Counted from the stretch's first letter, positions 39,517 to 64,000 are shown. The stretch is 64,000 nt of DNA from Oasisia sp. SBJ-2009 (GCA_964017155.1 OZ024856.1:12579125-12643124); one strand, 5' to 3'. Translations and numbers: made by a program. The notes: generated from the sequence alone by a model not told the origin.

Positions 39517-42500
39517 TCATCGCACAGAATTAGTTGTCTGTTGAGTGGCCAGGGTGCGCCAGTAGTCGTGCAGTCGTTGCAGCCAGAGACCCCAGTAGTG
39601 GACACACTTCTGTCGGGGCAGCAAGTGGACATGGGCCGGGGAGCCGTCCTTGTACGCAATCACCAGCAGTGTGTTTTCAATCTACAACAAGACAGGGGAG
39701 CCGTCCTTGTACGCAATCACCAGCAGTGTGTTTTCAATCTACAACGTGACACACCAATACGCTAAAGGTAAGATAGCTTTATTGCCATGTGTTCACATTG
39801 AAGTTACAATAAAACATTGGAATGTGTAATGATATTGGTCATCGTACTAGTACATTCACAGGACAATACATTCACATGCACCAAATGATGATGCTAAAAT
39901 ATACTATTACTTTAAATAAAATAAATAAATAAGAACAATCACATAAAAAGGTCAGAATAAAAAAATGCTCTTTATAACATCGATAAATAATTGATACGAT
40001 CTAGAAGAAATATATTAGCTTAAAATGTAAAATATGAAATAAAATATTATAAAATAAATTATGATAAAATATACATAGTAAAAACTCATCGGAAAGTTGA
40101 ATGTGTTTGCTGCGGGTGGGAGAAAAATCACTTCTGTTTTGACAGGGCTTGAACGGCTAAGGGGAAAAAGCTAGTACTAAAGCGGTTGGTCCTGGTTTTG
40201 ATGAATCTGAATCGGCGACTAGATGGGAGGGGTTCAAATAGGTCATGGGCAGGATGGGATGTATCTTGAGAGATGAGAGTGGCTATTCCTAACAGACGCT
40301 GCTGATATAGTATTTCATTTTCATTTAAAGGTAGTAAAGGCAAGTTGCTACACAGCAGTGTCCTTAGGACTGTACAAAGCTGTACATTTACTCAGGGCTT
40401 TATGCAGGATCAAATTATTGCCAGTCAGACATGTTTTGGTGGACACATGGATGTGAACTGTTAAGTCAGTTTACAAACTTTAAAATGTGTCTGATGACCT
40501 GAAATGGACTACAAACACACATGTGACACCATTTGCAATTACTTCTAAGGCATAACTGACAATATCTACGGTTTTGGAAGACTTTTTGGCTCCTTGTTAT
40601 ACCCGTCCACCTACCACTAGTCCACCCATATTTCTACCTGTCCACAACGGTTTTTATCCATCACAATAAGAATACTAATGTTTTAAAATAAATGTAAAAA
40701 AGATATATGTATAGGTATATAAATGACTAAAAAATTTACAGTATTAAATAGCATAGCACTTTTAAATAAAATACCTATTAGTCATAAAAATACATAATAA
40801 TCAATTGAGTGTATAATTAGTTTATATAATAATATTATTGATAAATAACCATCAACATCCCATTTGAGCAATATCAATGGCTTCTTTTTCATGAAGTAAA
40901 AATGTGATTTGATCTTTTGATAATCACGAATACATGCTTCACCGAGCACTAATTATTATTATTATATTCGATTAAATGACAGAAAACTTTAATAAACTAA
41001 ATTAACCAATCATCGCAAAATAGATCATGTGTACCTTCAAATCTAATGAGGGGTCAAAGTTAGCAGCCCCCATGTAAGCAGCCAGCTGAAGTGGATTATC
41101 GTACGTGTAACGAATGTCAGCTTTCTGTTTCTTTGACGTCTTCCAATCAATCAGACACAATTGGTCTCTACAAATATACCAGACAATGTAATATCAATGT
41201 TCAGTTGTACAAATGTATCATGGCAAGAAATAAAGGAATTCGCCCAATAAATAAAGGCAGATAGCTAAAATATTTCTTGACTGTCCAGAATTTTCACAAA
41301 ATGCAAAATTAATTGGAATGACAGTGCAACATAAACTACTGATGAAAGGAACATTTGCATGTATTTAACAGCTGACTCCACCATTTCTCATCAGTTGCTT
41401 AGATTAAATATACTGAGCTGGTGCCCTTACAAATGTTGACATCATTCAAGTGGCCTGAAGAGAAATTTTAGAATAGGTGGAACACTTCAACTGTGAAAAT
41501 GTCACAAGTTATAGACTATGAACTTGCTGTACTGCCTTATGTATTAAAATGTAACAATTCGCCCATATAAAAATAACGCCTGGTTTCTTATCACAATTTT
41601 AATCAAAATTAAACCGAAGGTGTATTTTTACTTTTGTTTTAACTTTATTCCATTATTACTCGTTTAGAGTACATAATAAAAATAAGAAAATTGGATAAGC
41701 ATGCATTGTGCAATATACAAAACGAATGAACGATTTGTTTCTGTATACTGAAACAAATCGTTCATTCGTTTTGTATATTGCACAGTAGCCCTGACTTCCA
41801 GGTAATAACCTACAAAATAATATTTATAAAATAACTTAGTATACATCAATGATTAGCATTTACTAATCCAGAACCATAAACATGAAGTTGTCTGACAGAA
41901 ATTGTGACAATGTGAAAATTACTTGTATTTGGCGACACAATCGTAGATGCCTCTGTAGTGTAGCTGCGGGTGTTGGACCATCTTCTCCGTGCTCACCACC
42001 TCCCCTATGTCTGTGAACACGGCCTGTATACTCGTCCAGTAACCCTCGTTGGCACCGGACAAGTCCAGTTCCTCCTCTGGAGTTCCTCCCAAGAACTTCT
42101 CGACGCACGAGTGAAAGTTGGAGCCGTTGCTGAAGATTTCTGAAGGCAAACCACTGAAATGTTTGAGTATTAGTGGGCTATTGGGAATGTGATGACCATC
42201 ATTAGTTTCAATCATGAAATGAGAAATACACAGGTTTTGGAATCCTTACTGAAATTACTTGAGCGATAACAAGAATCTGTAAAACCACTAAAACCATAGA
42301 ACCAAACAAATTTGACGATCAAGAAGATTCAGAGGACATCAGGAAAAAAATACTAGATATTACATGAACGTGGTTTGGAAGGATGTAACAGAACTGCTAC
42401 ACAGAACAAACAAATGTATGGTTTAGAGGCCACTGCCTTCGGCAGACATGAAACCTAGAAGAACCATGATCACATATAAATGCTCCTACCTTGTTTGTAC

Positions 42501-43276
42501 TTTGCAAAACCATCTTCTCCAAGTTCTGCAATCATCTGCTTTTCCCATCTCTCAAGGAAGAATCTTGCCTCTGGTGACATGGTCTTACTTAATATTGACG
42601 TCACACTAGGCAACCTTGATAAAGTGTCCGTCACCCCTGGTATAGCAAGCGTTTCTGCGGTCTGAAAAGGTACAAGTCCCAAGGTTTTTGGTTGAGATGG
42701 AGGAAACAGGGGGAAGAGGAAAATGGAGTCCATATTCCCAAGATCAATGTTTGATTGTTCTGCTTCAGTTGTGACACTCTGTGCAACAGGTTCAACAGAT
42801 TTTGCAGTATCAATATCGTCGCTGACTGTTTTCTCAGTGGTGTAACTCTGTGACTCTGCAGCACTACTTTCTTGCGTTTGAGTAACCAATGTTTCGGAAG
42901 CGATCCAAGGAGTATTCTTGTGGTCCTTTGGTCCATGTTTCTTGTGAAGAATGGGTCCGTAAAGCATTTTGTCAATATATTTTTGTCGTCTAAGTATATC
43001 CAACTCTGATTGTTTCCATTTCTTCTTATCTGATTGTGACTTTTGGGTTAAGACATGAGTGGTGGAGAAGCGTCTAGTAAGAGGCACATCTGGCTGCACG
43101 CCATGAAAGACGCTATCGGTGATGACGCCAGTGTAAGTGTTGACACCACAAACACCAGCGTTTCTTACGCCACTCACAAAAGTAGATTTGACGAATCCAC
43201 AGTTACTAAATTTATATAAAATGTGACAGCAGGACTGGCCAGATTTAATGGCATGTAAGCGCCTTGTTGTCATCAT
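39517..43276 (-). CDS. MGME1: Mitochondrial genome maintenance exonuclease 1, four coding exons
   Basis: MGME1 is a single-strand-specific DNA exonuclease of the PD-(D/E)XK fold in the mitochondrial matrix. It trims 5' flaps and displaced strands during mtDNA replication. Coding exons on the minus strand are 43276-42490, 42139-41923, 41167-41035 and 39681-39517, with GT-AG introns in phases 1, 2 and 0. They give 433 aa, longer than the roughly 344 aa human protein because of a long N-terminal region. Residues 1-45 are basic and lack acids, as a mitochondrial targeting peptide would. Family signatures are LPSVTSILSKTM, LERWEKQMIAELGEDGF, and a catalytic core with D329 (IYDCVAKY), then D342 and K344 (CLIDWKTS) at the spacing seen in human D238, D251 and K253. 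The last exon has AYKDGSPAHVH. Two ATGs stand side by side, and the start is not certain. It is divergent from PSMC1. Its final acceptor is duplicated (see 39681-39738). Confidence 0.93.
39681..39738 (-). repeat. 57-bp tandem duplication of the last MGME1 acceptor and exon start
   Basis: The sequence from the TTGTAG acceptor through ATTGAAAACACACTGCTGGT and on to GACGGCTCCCC is present twice in tandem with a 57-bp offset. Exon use from the proximal copy (start 39681) gives the full, in-frame C-terminus. Use of the upstream copy (start 39738) reads IENTLLVIAYKDGSPVLL and then hits the TAG of the second acceptor. The 57-bp length is a multiple of three, so the stop comes from the acceptor itself. 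Confidence 0.88.
39770..40345 (-). mobile_element. 5'-truncated LINE fragment in MGME1 intron 3
   Basis: The minus-strand frame 40343-40128 encodes a LINE polymerase tail: LLGIATLISQDTSHPAHDLF, then LPSSRRFRFIKTRTNRFSTS and FFPLAVQALS before a stop. The RRFRxIKTRTNRxxxSFFP pattern is the usual C-terminus of CR1/jockey-like LINEs. A 3' UTR follows to about 39770. It lies in the same orientation as MGME1 and inside its third intron. Confidence 0.75.
41707..41784. repeat. Perfect 34-bp inverted repeat with 10-nt loop
   Basis: The arm 41707-41740 (starting TGTGCAATATACAAAACGAA) is matched without error by 41751-41784; the 10-bp spacer is CTGTATACTG. It lies in MGME1 intron 2. Transcribed from either strand it would fold into a strong hairpin. 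Confidence 0.9.
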
Positions 43277-43977
43277 CTTAACCTGACAACGTGCAACAAC
43301 CAGTCAATATTTTAATTACTCTAGACTGGTAAACGACAGCGAGTATTGCGTGTACATGTATTATCGCCCGCATTCAACCCGTGTAACAGCAGTATAACTT
43401 TGGATTTAAGACATGATTATGATCATTGTGGCATTCATTCCATACAGCTAGCTTATATCACATAGCCTGTTTGTGGCAACTGTCGCTTAGCCAAAAACGT
43501 GTTTTCGGCGCGCGAAGCAAACGTCTTCACAAATCGTCAGAGGGCGCAGTAAATTGCTATGACGGTGCTGACACCCCGTGGGTTTTAAATGACTTAAATT
43601 AGTTAGGTTTAAGGTGGAATTGCGTAAAATGACGGCGTAACTTATGCTTTTCAATACATTGCCACTTGGGTACATCACAGACGAATAGACACTGTCAATG
43701 TCTTAATCTCCACACCATGCTAAAATTATGTGGTCCAACTTTTTTCACCACCATTAAAAGTTACTCTCGTTAATATTATAACATTTTCTCAGTTTTCCAC
43801 AAAACAACAACTAACACATAAAATCCATTAAAATGTTGTCTTACAAAGTTTATTAAATTTTACTATCAAATTTTATTTAGATCTACTGATAAAATACTCA
43901 ACGAATACTCTCAGTCGAATGCCTCTGATAGACTCGAGAGTATCAAACACGGCGCATGCGCTTATAGGGCCTCGACG
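43277..43977. promoter_or_regulatory. Shared divergent promoter of MGME1 and PSMC1
   Basis: Only 701 bp separate the MGME1 and PSMC1 start codons, which point away from each other. The interval must hold both 5' UTRs and both promoters unless there are non-coding upstream exons. No TATA box stands at the expected place for PSMC1. A CpG-bearing patch lies at 43485-43560 and another at 43940-43980. Confidence 0.7.
43952..43961. promoter_or_regulatory. NRF-1-type palindrome
   Basis: GCGCATGCGC, the core of the NRF-1 (nuclear respiratory factor 1) consensus, ends 16 bp before the PSMC1 ATG. NRF-1 sites are common in housekeeping promoters and in nuclear genes for mitochondrial proteins, which fits both neighbours. 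Binding is inferred. Confidence 0.6.
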
Positions 43978-57857
<13,880 letters not shown>

Positions 57858-57876
<19 letters not shown>

Positions 57877-58060
57877 GGGGCTCTCTCTACCTTAGGGGGC
57901 TCTACCTGAACGTTCACCAGAATGACTGTTATTATATGGTCTGTACCTGTAACATCATCAGAACTTCAGACAGAGGGGCTCTACCTGTAGGGGGCTCTCT
58001 CTACCTGTAGGGGGCTCTACCTGTAACGTCACCAGAACTACAGACGGAGGGGCTCGATCA
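57858..58060 (+). repeat. Tandem duplication of the PSMC1 stop region in its 3' UTR
   Basis: The 65-bp segment 57858-57922, which starts inside the last codons (AGAGGGGCTCTACCTGTAG) and ends in CACCAGAA, recurs at 57972-58037 with a 114-bp offset. A third, worn copy of its start lies near 58041-58060. The duplicated part contains the GLYL-stop sequence. Only the first copy is in the reading frame. Confidence 0.85.
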
Positions 58061-58728
58061 GTCAAGAGACTACCTGTCTGGAGGTGCTACCTGTTTGGGG
58101 TTCTGGTTACAGGGGTGCTACCTGTTGACCCACCTGTAAGTTCACCTGTGGCACTGTACCTGTGTTACCTGATAGTACACAGGCACTCAGTAAGACCTGC
58201 AGTGCGTCGTCATGGTTACTCATCACATCTTTGATACACTTGGTAACATCCAGAATGGTAGACCGGCTGGCGGTGTTGTAACAGTTACGATAATGGTTTC
58301 ATAGGAATAGCTAGTGTGTGATAAAACAAACATCTATTTGGTACATCTGTTCAAAAAGAATGCGAGATAGGAACATTCCCACTTGTGATCACGGGGTAAC
58401 CGAGTATGTTGTCATGCAGATGCAAAGCTGTTGTTGCTTAAAAATGCAACATTAAACATTTGTGTTAATAGTACTCCAATGACTTCTTTTGCGATCTAAT
58501 CCATGTTTCAGGGTAGATCCTTCAAACCAGATATGTACTTATAGTGCAGACTGTGCAGAAATTCTTAAAAAGGTGTTATGCACAGTTCTGCTTCTTGGTT
58601 CAGAAAAGCAAGTGAGAACATTGCAAAATATTCAAGTCTAATAAGCCTGTTGAAGAAAATAGCAAATAACGCTTTTGGCTGTTATAGTTTAGGCATTGTG
58701 TTATAAGATATTGACTTCATTGGAACAA

Positions 58729-58734
58729 AATAAA
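58729..58734 (+). terminator. Polyadenylation signal of PSMC1
   Basis: AATAAA about 850 bp after the stop, followed by an T-rich stretch at 58752-58770 (ATCTTGTTTTTCTTTGGG) as expected for a downstream element. Earlier alternatives such as ATTAAA near 58449 are possible. Confidence 0.55.
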
Positions 58735-58770
58735 ATATGAAATGCTCAAAATGTTATCTTGTTTTTCTTT

Positions 58771-59179
58771 GGGTAGTCGAATAGTTTGTAAAAAGCATTT
58801 CCCACAAAATGCATATACAATATATATATATTATATACTGTGTGTGAGTGTGTGTATGATGATACATGATGATGTAGCGGATAATGAATGTACAACTGCA
58901 TAAGATCTTTCACGAGGTATCAGTAAGATATCGTGAGATTTATTCGCTTCATATTATAGACCTGCGGATCATAATTCCTTTACACACACATGCATATGGA
59001 CGCACATACATACACAAACACTCATGGACGTGAGGGATAAAGAAAGTGTGTGTGTGTGTGACATGGTACAATTTTATTTGAAAATATGGTGATGATATTA
59101 CATATCCTGCTTAAATACTGTAACTGCATTTTTTTATTAAGTATATATATCAAGGAAATTTATGTTATATAAATAAATA
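58771..59179. other. Intergenic stretch after PSMC1
   Basis: Short AT and TG runs near 58825 and 59050. No gene recognised. Confidence 0.45.
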
Positions 59180-59310
59180 AATTGTAACATTTGAATACAA
59201 TACAAAACTCTTTATTTATCCTGTGGTGTTGACGGCAGAACTGCCTCCTTAATGTACAATTCGACATAATCGCATGTTTAAATGCACAACAAACTCGATT
59301 GTCACTGCAA
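59180..59310 (-). mobile_element. LINE 3' tail, minus strand
   Basis: GAATACAATACAAAACTCTT then TATTTATCCTGTGGTGTTGA resembles the ACAATACAACTTTATTGTCC tail at 50886. On the minus strand it would be a 3' UTR with a TTGTA-type tail. No coding part is left. Confidence 0.45.
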
Positions 59311-59399
59311 CACTAAATAATTATCTTGTTTCATTCTGACTACTCCATATAATATATATGTATACATATATATGGTTTATCCTGTTATTACAGATATAC

Positions 59400-59480
59400 T
59401 GTGATAAATCCACCTTTTATACCTGTAATACAGGTATAACAGTTGGACCTTTTATACCTGTAATACAGGTATAAAAGTTA
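59400..59480. repeat. Tandemly duplicated palindrome
   Basis: TATACCTGTAATACAGGTAT (plus a final A), a 10-bp inverted repeat around one central base, occurs twice about 38 bp apart inside a duplicated CCTTTTATACCTG block. Confidence 0.8.
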
Positions 59481-60515
59481 GATTTATCAGAAAGAAACAA
59501 GTCAACGTAGGTTTCTTCAAAACATCTTGGATATTATTATTATGAAGCAAACAGCAATGCAAACACTTGTCAAATAAGAAAATAGATCCACATTTGTATA
59601 GCTGGAGAAGAGGCACAGTAGATAAATATAACATAATGGAAAGAAAAATAGCAGGTTTTAACAGTGCGTCATGTTCAGTGAAAACATAGCTTGGTGAAAA
59701 GAGCTTATGTCGTGCCACCCTAGTTCTGTTTCTTCTGACACCGAGACATCAAACCAGTGATCGTCAGTGTTGCGTCGTATAAATACCAAGTTACCTAGAT
59801 AGATAATATATACATGTATAATTTATAAATATTCCTTCTGAATCGCCATTATATAAATCATTGTCTGTGTTTACCGTTGCACTTCCCCGATAATATTTAT
59901 TGATTACTTGACGCCTGGCATGGATTGTGGCTTGACACCCCCCCCCCCACTTGACCGGTCTTGTATTGGAGCTTCCACTGTTTTGTCATGTTATCACACA
60001 TATTGCTTCTACATGTACATTCAAAGTGTCATCTTGAAATAGGACAAATGTGACAATAGTGCAACAATAAATAATCACGGAAAATCTAAATTACACAGTG
60101 CATAATCACACCTGTTTTAGATTAAGCTTGATCTATAGTTGACTGTCAGATCCAGTAACGTCACCCAGTGATACTCAATGCAATCAGCTGTGTGTTGATA
60201 TGTAAGCCATCTCCACAGTGTAGAGCACACTACAATGACCAAACAGTTGTTTGTGTCCGGCAGTGTGTGAAGCTAACTGTGTCATGTCCAGTAAACATCT
60301 GCCCAGTATGATGGGTCCAGCCCAACAGTCTCTGACCACTGAAAAACACCAGTACTTGTTACCAAGACAAACCACAGAGAAAACAGCCTTAAATGCCGAA
60401 AACAGCATTACAATGCTCCATATAGCATGGTGGCAGGTCTGTTGAAGCCAGTTGTTCTCTCCCTAATAAGCGTTCTGTTAAGTTTGTATAAGATGACGTT
60501 GATTCAGTGGCATTC
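59481..60515. other. Intergenic or 3' UTR stretch
   Basis: No recognisable gene. Part of it may be the 3' UTR of the minus-strand coiled-coil gene. A run of 11 C bases lies at 59938-59949. Confidence 0.4.
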
Positions 60516-63500
60516 CTATTTGGCGGAGTTCATCTTGGCGTCTTCCTCTTTCTTCCGTCGTATCACACTGATCATGCTGTCTTTGAGGCCGGTTACACAG
60601 GTCACTAGTTGCGTGTCAACTTCCGACACAAGAGTGTGATGCTTTGCACATATTGTCTTCAGATTGCCGTTGGTAGCGTCAGTGGACTTGGCTCCTGAAG
60701 AAACACAACCAGCGGATTTCAATTAGGCAGGACAGTCTTCTGTTTATCAGTAGCTGACTGTCACTGTGTGAAGCAGATGGTCAAAGGGTCACATAAACTG
60801 TCACTATGTCAAGCAGATGGTCACAGGGTCATATAAACTGTCACTGTGTCAAGCAGATGGTCACAGGGTCATATCAACTGTCACTATATCAAGCAAATGG
60901 TCACAGGGTCATATAAACTGTCACTGTGTCAAGCAGATGGTCACAGGGTCATATAAACTCACTATGTCAAGCAAATGGTCACATGGTCATATAAACTGTC
61001 ACTGTGTCAAGCAGACAGACACAGGGTCATATAAACTGTCACTGTGTCAAGCAGACAGACACGGTCATATAAACTGTCACTGTGTCATGCAGACAGACAC
61101 AGGGTCATACAAACTGTCACTGTGTCAAGCAGATGGTCACAGGGTCATATAAACTGCCACTATGTCAAGCAGACAGTCACAGGGTCATATAAATTGCCAC
61201 TGTGTCAAGCAGAGAGTCACAGGGTCATATAAACTGCCACTATGTCAAGCAGACAGTCACAGGGTCATATAAACTGCCACTATGTCAAGCAGACAGTCAC
61301 AGGGTCATATACATTGCCACTGTGTCAAGCAGAGAGTCACAGTATGCTTGATATGGTGCCAGTCAGCTTGAAACACCCTCACATGCCTGGCAGCTGCAAA
61401 CTAGCTCTGGCAGACTCCCTACGAGAAGTGCAGGACTTTGCCGAGTCAAACTAGTTTATTGACTCCTCCAGTCATGACTGCTTCACCCGTGAAAACAGTG
61501 CAAATAATGTACATAAACAATTTATGGGAAACCGACGCATCAGCCCAATCGCACGAGCAGCATAATGGTTTTGTGTGTTCAAATGTTTGTTTCTACATCC
61601 CAAACATTGCGTGTAACACGAGCCCATCACCCACAAAATTATATCACATGACCAGAGGTTGACCACACTCCTCATGAGTGATTTCATTGGCTGAGCTTAA
61701 AAGATGAGTTTTGCAAAAAGACCTGGCAAGGTGGCTACAGTTTCAAAAGATTTAATTGTAATAGGGAGTTAATGGTTGCTTTATTTCCCACCATCTGGCC
61801 AGTCTGTCAACAGTTGTCAAGTGTCAACAGTTGTCATGTGTCAACAAGTGTCAACAGTTGTCACGTGTCAACAAGTGTCAACAGTTGTCACGTGTCAACG
61901 TACCGAGACTCTTCAGTTCCACCACCTTCTTCTGCACCTCCTTCACGTCGCGGAAGAACACCTTCAGGGCCTTGGCTATCTCCCCGTCCATGCTTGAACT
62001 CTGACCTTGACCCTTCTGCGGTGGCGCCGCCTGGCTGACCCCGTTGGTAATGGGGCCGTTCTGTGTCGCTGGGGCGTCGCACTTAGCTGTGGGTTTTGCG
62101 ACAGACACGTGACGTGACTTGGCAGGGCGTTTAGGGGTGGAAGGGCGATAAGGAAATCGGGTGCTAGGGGTGGCGTGGGTTAGTTGGGGTCTTGGCGAAA
62201 GCGGAGGCAGCTTGGTGATCTGGGGCCCGTCCTCGGGAAGCAGGGGCAGGGGGATGAGGGCGAAGCGGTGGGGGTGAGCGGGGTGCGTGGGGGGGTGGGA
62301 GAGGGAATGGGAGAGGTAGCGAGGGATGCAGGTGCAGATAGGAAGAGACACTCTCCGTGCGGCTGACAGACCTGCATGCAGAACCAGGCAGTGTGTCACA
62401 CAAAAGCAAGCGGTGCCGGTGCAGGCGGTGCCGTGTGGTGCTGGAGCACCGCTCTCGCTCTCTCTCGCGTCTCATATGGTGCATCGCTCTGGGCCAGACT
62501 TGGAGTCACTTTTGAAATACGCTCCATTTCAGAATGTATGTAAAATAAACTTTGGGTAGAAACGTTTTAAATGTAAATATTTAAAATTTCAAATGCGCTC
62601 TATTTCAAAATGTAAATAAAATAAACTTGAGCAAATGTAACTACTCTTTAATTTAAAATACGAATGTTGACGATGTATTAAATTTGGCGCTATGGCGTGT
62701 GAAAGAAGAAGACTTACTGACTGCATTAACTGGGAAAGTTTAGTTATGCATCTAAAATGATTAAAAAAGGAGATAAAATCCACCAAATTATGCATGTTGC
62801 TGTATTTTGTGTGTATTTCATAAAATGTCTGAATACGACCAACAAATACAGGATCTTTGATAATATTAAAATGCAAATTTGCATATTTAAATACTGATAC
62901 AAATACGTTAATTTGACCCCAAGTCTGACCTGTGTGTGTAGTTGGTTGTGAGCTGCTGTGCAACCACACGTGTGGTTGGATTATATGTAGAACACAACAA
63001 GAAACACGTCATGCATCATGCAAAAACTGATATAGACAATAGACTTGAACCACAAGAGAAAAAGGCATCATTGTCATGCCTAGTGCAGTCAAATATCAAG
63101 AAAACACATAATGCATTTTCTTGCATACATTCATTTAACATCATGCGAAAAGTGATACACATTAGAGCCAGAAGAAACATTAGTAGTTCATTTGTGTCAT
63201 GCACAGTGCAGAGTTTAGTTTCAACTGGCAATTTTTCCATAATGTTTTGTTGATATTCCGTGATAGGTAATTACCAAATTACTAGTGAACTCTATTACTA
63301 AATGAGAATGTTATCAGCGTCTGTAACTGATGCATGAACAAATATTAATCTGGCAATGCAATGCAGACACACGTGGTTAGAGTAAAGAAAGTTGTTATTA
63401 TGTCAGACATTTCGTGCAGAAAGATTGTGCAAAAATAGCGTAGGTCCACACTTCACAGCAAACCACATAAGAAATTATAATAATACAGTTTTTACAAAAT

Positions 63501-64000
63501 AGATAAATAAATTAGCATCAACTACTAATCTAAACATAAGATCAATCTTGGCATGTGTGACAGATGATTTGACTAGTCTAATAACTTTCTGTCATTGACA
63601 GAGCTCATATATTCTGAGTGTTATGATATCCATCGACAAAATTAACTACATTTTCTAATTCCTGTTTTTATACAATTTCTGGTGGCAAAAACACAGCACC
63701 TACAACATTAACTACAAAATTACAAACTTACATCTACTTTCACATGGGCTGCTCAGGGAATTGAGATTTCTAATCAAAGAAAATTATTGAAAAACCTCGA
63801 TCTGTAGAAAACACAGAGCCTGGGGACAGTCTATTTGAGGTGACCTACTTTCTGTCTTGCGAGACACAAGTCTCGTCTGTAGAACGTGATTCTCGTACTG
63901 CATCGCATCTCGCTGTTGTCTCAGTAACTTCATCTCATTCTCCTTTTGGATGACAAAGTTAGAGTTACTGATTAAAGCGAAAGTGGCAGCTCCTAGGTTT
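60516..64000 (-). CDS. Coiled-coil protein, C-terminal part, three exons, unassigned
   Basis: I do not recognise this gene. Exons on the minus strand are 64000-63849 (open at the window edge), 62371-61904 and 60694-60516, and the GT-AG junctions join in phase (A|GT to Ser, G|GA to Gly). The visible 265 or so residues begin with a hydrophilic coiled coil (SNSNFVIQKENEMKLLRQQR then ENHVLQTRL). A Pro/Ser/Thr-rich basic linker follows (RPSTPKRPAKSRHVSVAKPT). A second helical stretch (MDGEIAKALKVFFRDVKEVQ, KKVVELKSLG) runs into the last exon and ends IRRKKEEDAKMNSAK before the stop. The first coil loosely recalls the N-terminal coil of shugoshin-type proteins, but no C-terminal shugoshin motif is present, so I give no name. 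The 5' part lies outside the window. Confidence 0.65.
60762..61345. repeat. 40-bp minisatellite in the last intron of the coiled-coil gene
   Basis: About 14 units of the form AACTGTCACTGTGTCAAGCA then GATGGTCACAGGGTCATATA. Three variants of the middle (GATGGTCAC, GACAGACAC and GACAGTCAC/GAGAGTCAC) are clustered rather than mixed, which shows stepwise local spread. Confidence 0.93.
61590..61735. repeat. Dispersed repeat, copy 2
   Basis: Same orientation and block order as 11040-11180, with TGTAACACGA, ATCACATGACC, GACCACACTCCTC and TTCATTGGCTGAG shared. It lies in an intron of the coiled-coil gene. Confidence 0.6.
61803..61900. repeat. 27-bp tandem repeat abutting a splice donor
   Basis: GTCAACAGTTGTCACGTGTC followed by AACAAGT is repeated about 3.5 times. 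The last copy runs into CGTGTCAACGTAC, where the minus-strand donor GTACGT (61903-61898) of the coiled-coil gene lies. Confidence 0.88.
62372..63848. other. Intron of the coiled-coil gene
   Basis: AT-rich sequence between two in-phase exons. A near-duplicate pair GCTCCATTTCAGAATGTATG and GCTCTATTTCAAAATGTAAA (62521 and 62595) marks a local duplication of about 75 bp. No other feature seen. Confidence 0.55.

Noticed and set aside
39502..39765. Plus-strand frame with a 19-residue internal repeat (GAVLVRNHQQCVFNL)
   Set aside because: Antisense to the last MGME1 exon; the repeat is the 57-bp acceptor duplication read backwards.
61878..62399. Reading the 173-codon minus-strand frame as a separate gene starting at its first ATG
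   Set aside because: Its ends coincide with a good acceptor (62371) and donor (61904) that join in phase with neighbouring exons, so it is an internal exon.

Overview
The window looks like a piece of an animal nuclear genome, most likely a marine lophotrochozoan and plausibly a mollusc. The reasons are spliced genes with GT-AG introns, many long microsatellites, tRNA-derived SINEs, non-LTR retrotransposon tails and a Tc1/mariner remnant. The species cannot be fixed from the sequence. Almost all recognisable coding sequence lies right of position 39500.

Positions 1 to about 39500 are gene-poor. They hold microsatellites (AC, AT, ACGC, GA, GT, a 187-bp ACCG array and a CAGTG array), four tandem-repeat blocks with longer units (including a 2-kb array of 33-bp units at 26575-28620 and a 22-bp array at 31850-32600), four SINE copies, truncated LINE copies (a decayed reverse transcriptase at 7195-7520 and an outward-facing pair of LINE 3' ends at 16345-16960 and 19960-20465), and small terminal-inverted-repeat elements. 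I found no intact gene there. A few CpG-rich patches (4790-5230, 5940-6560, 6600-7070, 11200-11480) could be promoters or isolated exons, but this is not shown.

Positions 39517-57876 hold a head-to-head gene pair. On the minus strand is MGME1, the mitochondrial genome maintenance exonuclease (four coding exons, 433 aa, catalytic residues intact). On the plus strand is PSMC1/Rpt2, an ATPase subunit of the 26S proteasome base (twelve coding exons, 440 aa). About 700 bp separate the start codons, and a GCGCATGCGC (NRF-1 type) palindrome lies 17 bp before the PSMC1 ATG, so a shared promoter is likely. PSMC1 introns carry several mobile elements, the largest being a 2.3-kb foldback element at 54877-57210 with GGTT target duplications and an internal tandem repeat of about 178 bp.

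Positions 60516-64000 hold the 3' part of a third gene on the minus strand: a coiled-coil protein with a proline-rich middle, whose three visible exons join in phase. I could not name it. A 40-bp minisatellite and a 27-bp repeat fill its last intron.

The most notable new-looking items are a duplicated splice acceptor plus exon start in the last MGME1 exon, a local duplication that copies the last PSMC1 codons and stop into its 3' UTR, the foldback element, a 34-bp perfect hairpin in an MGME1 intron, and the higher-order structure of the 33-bp array.
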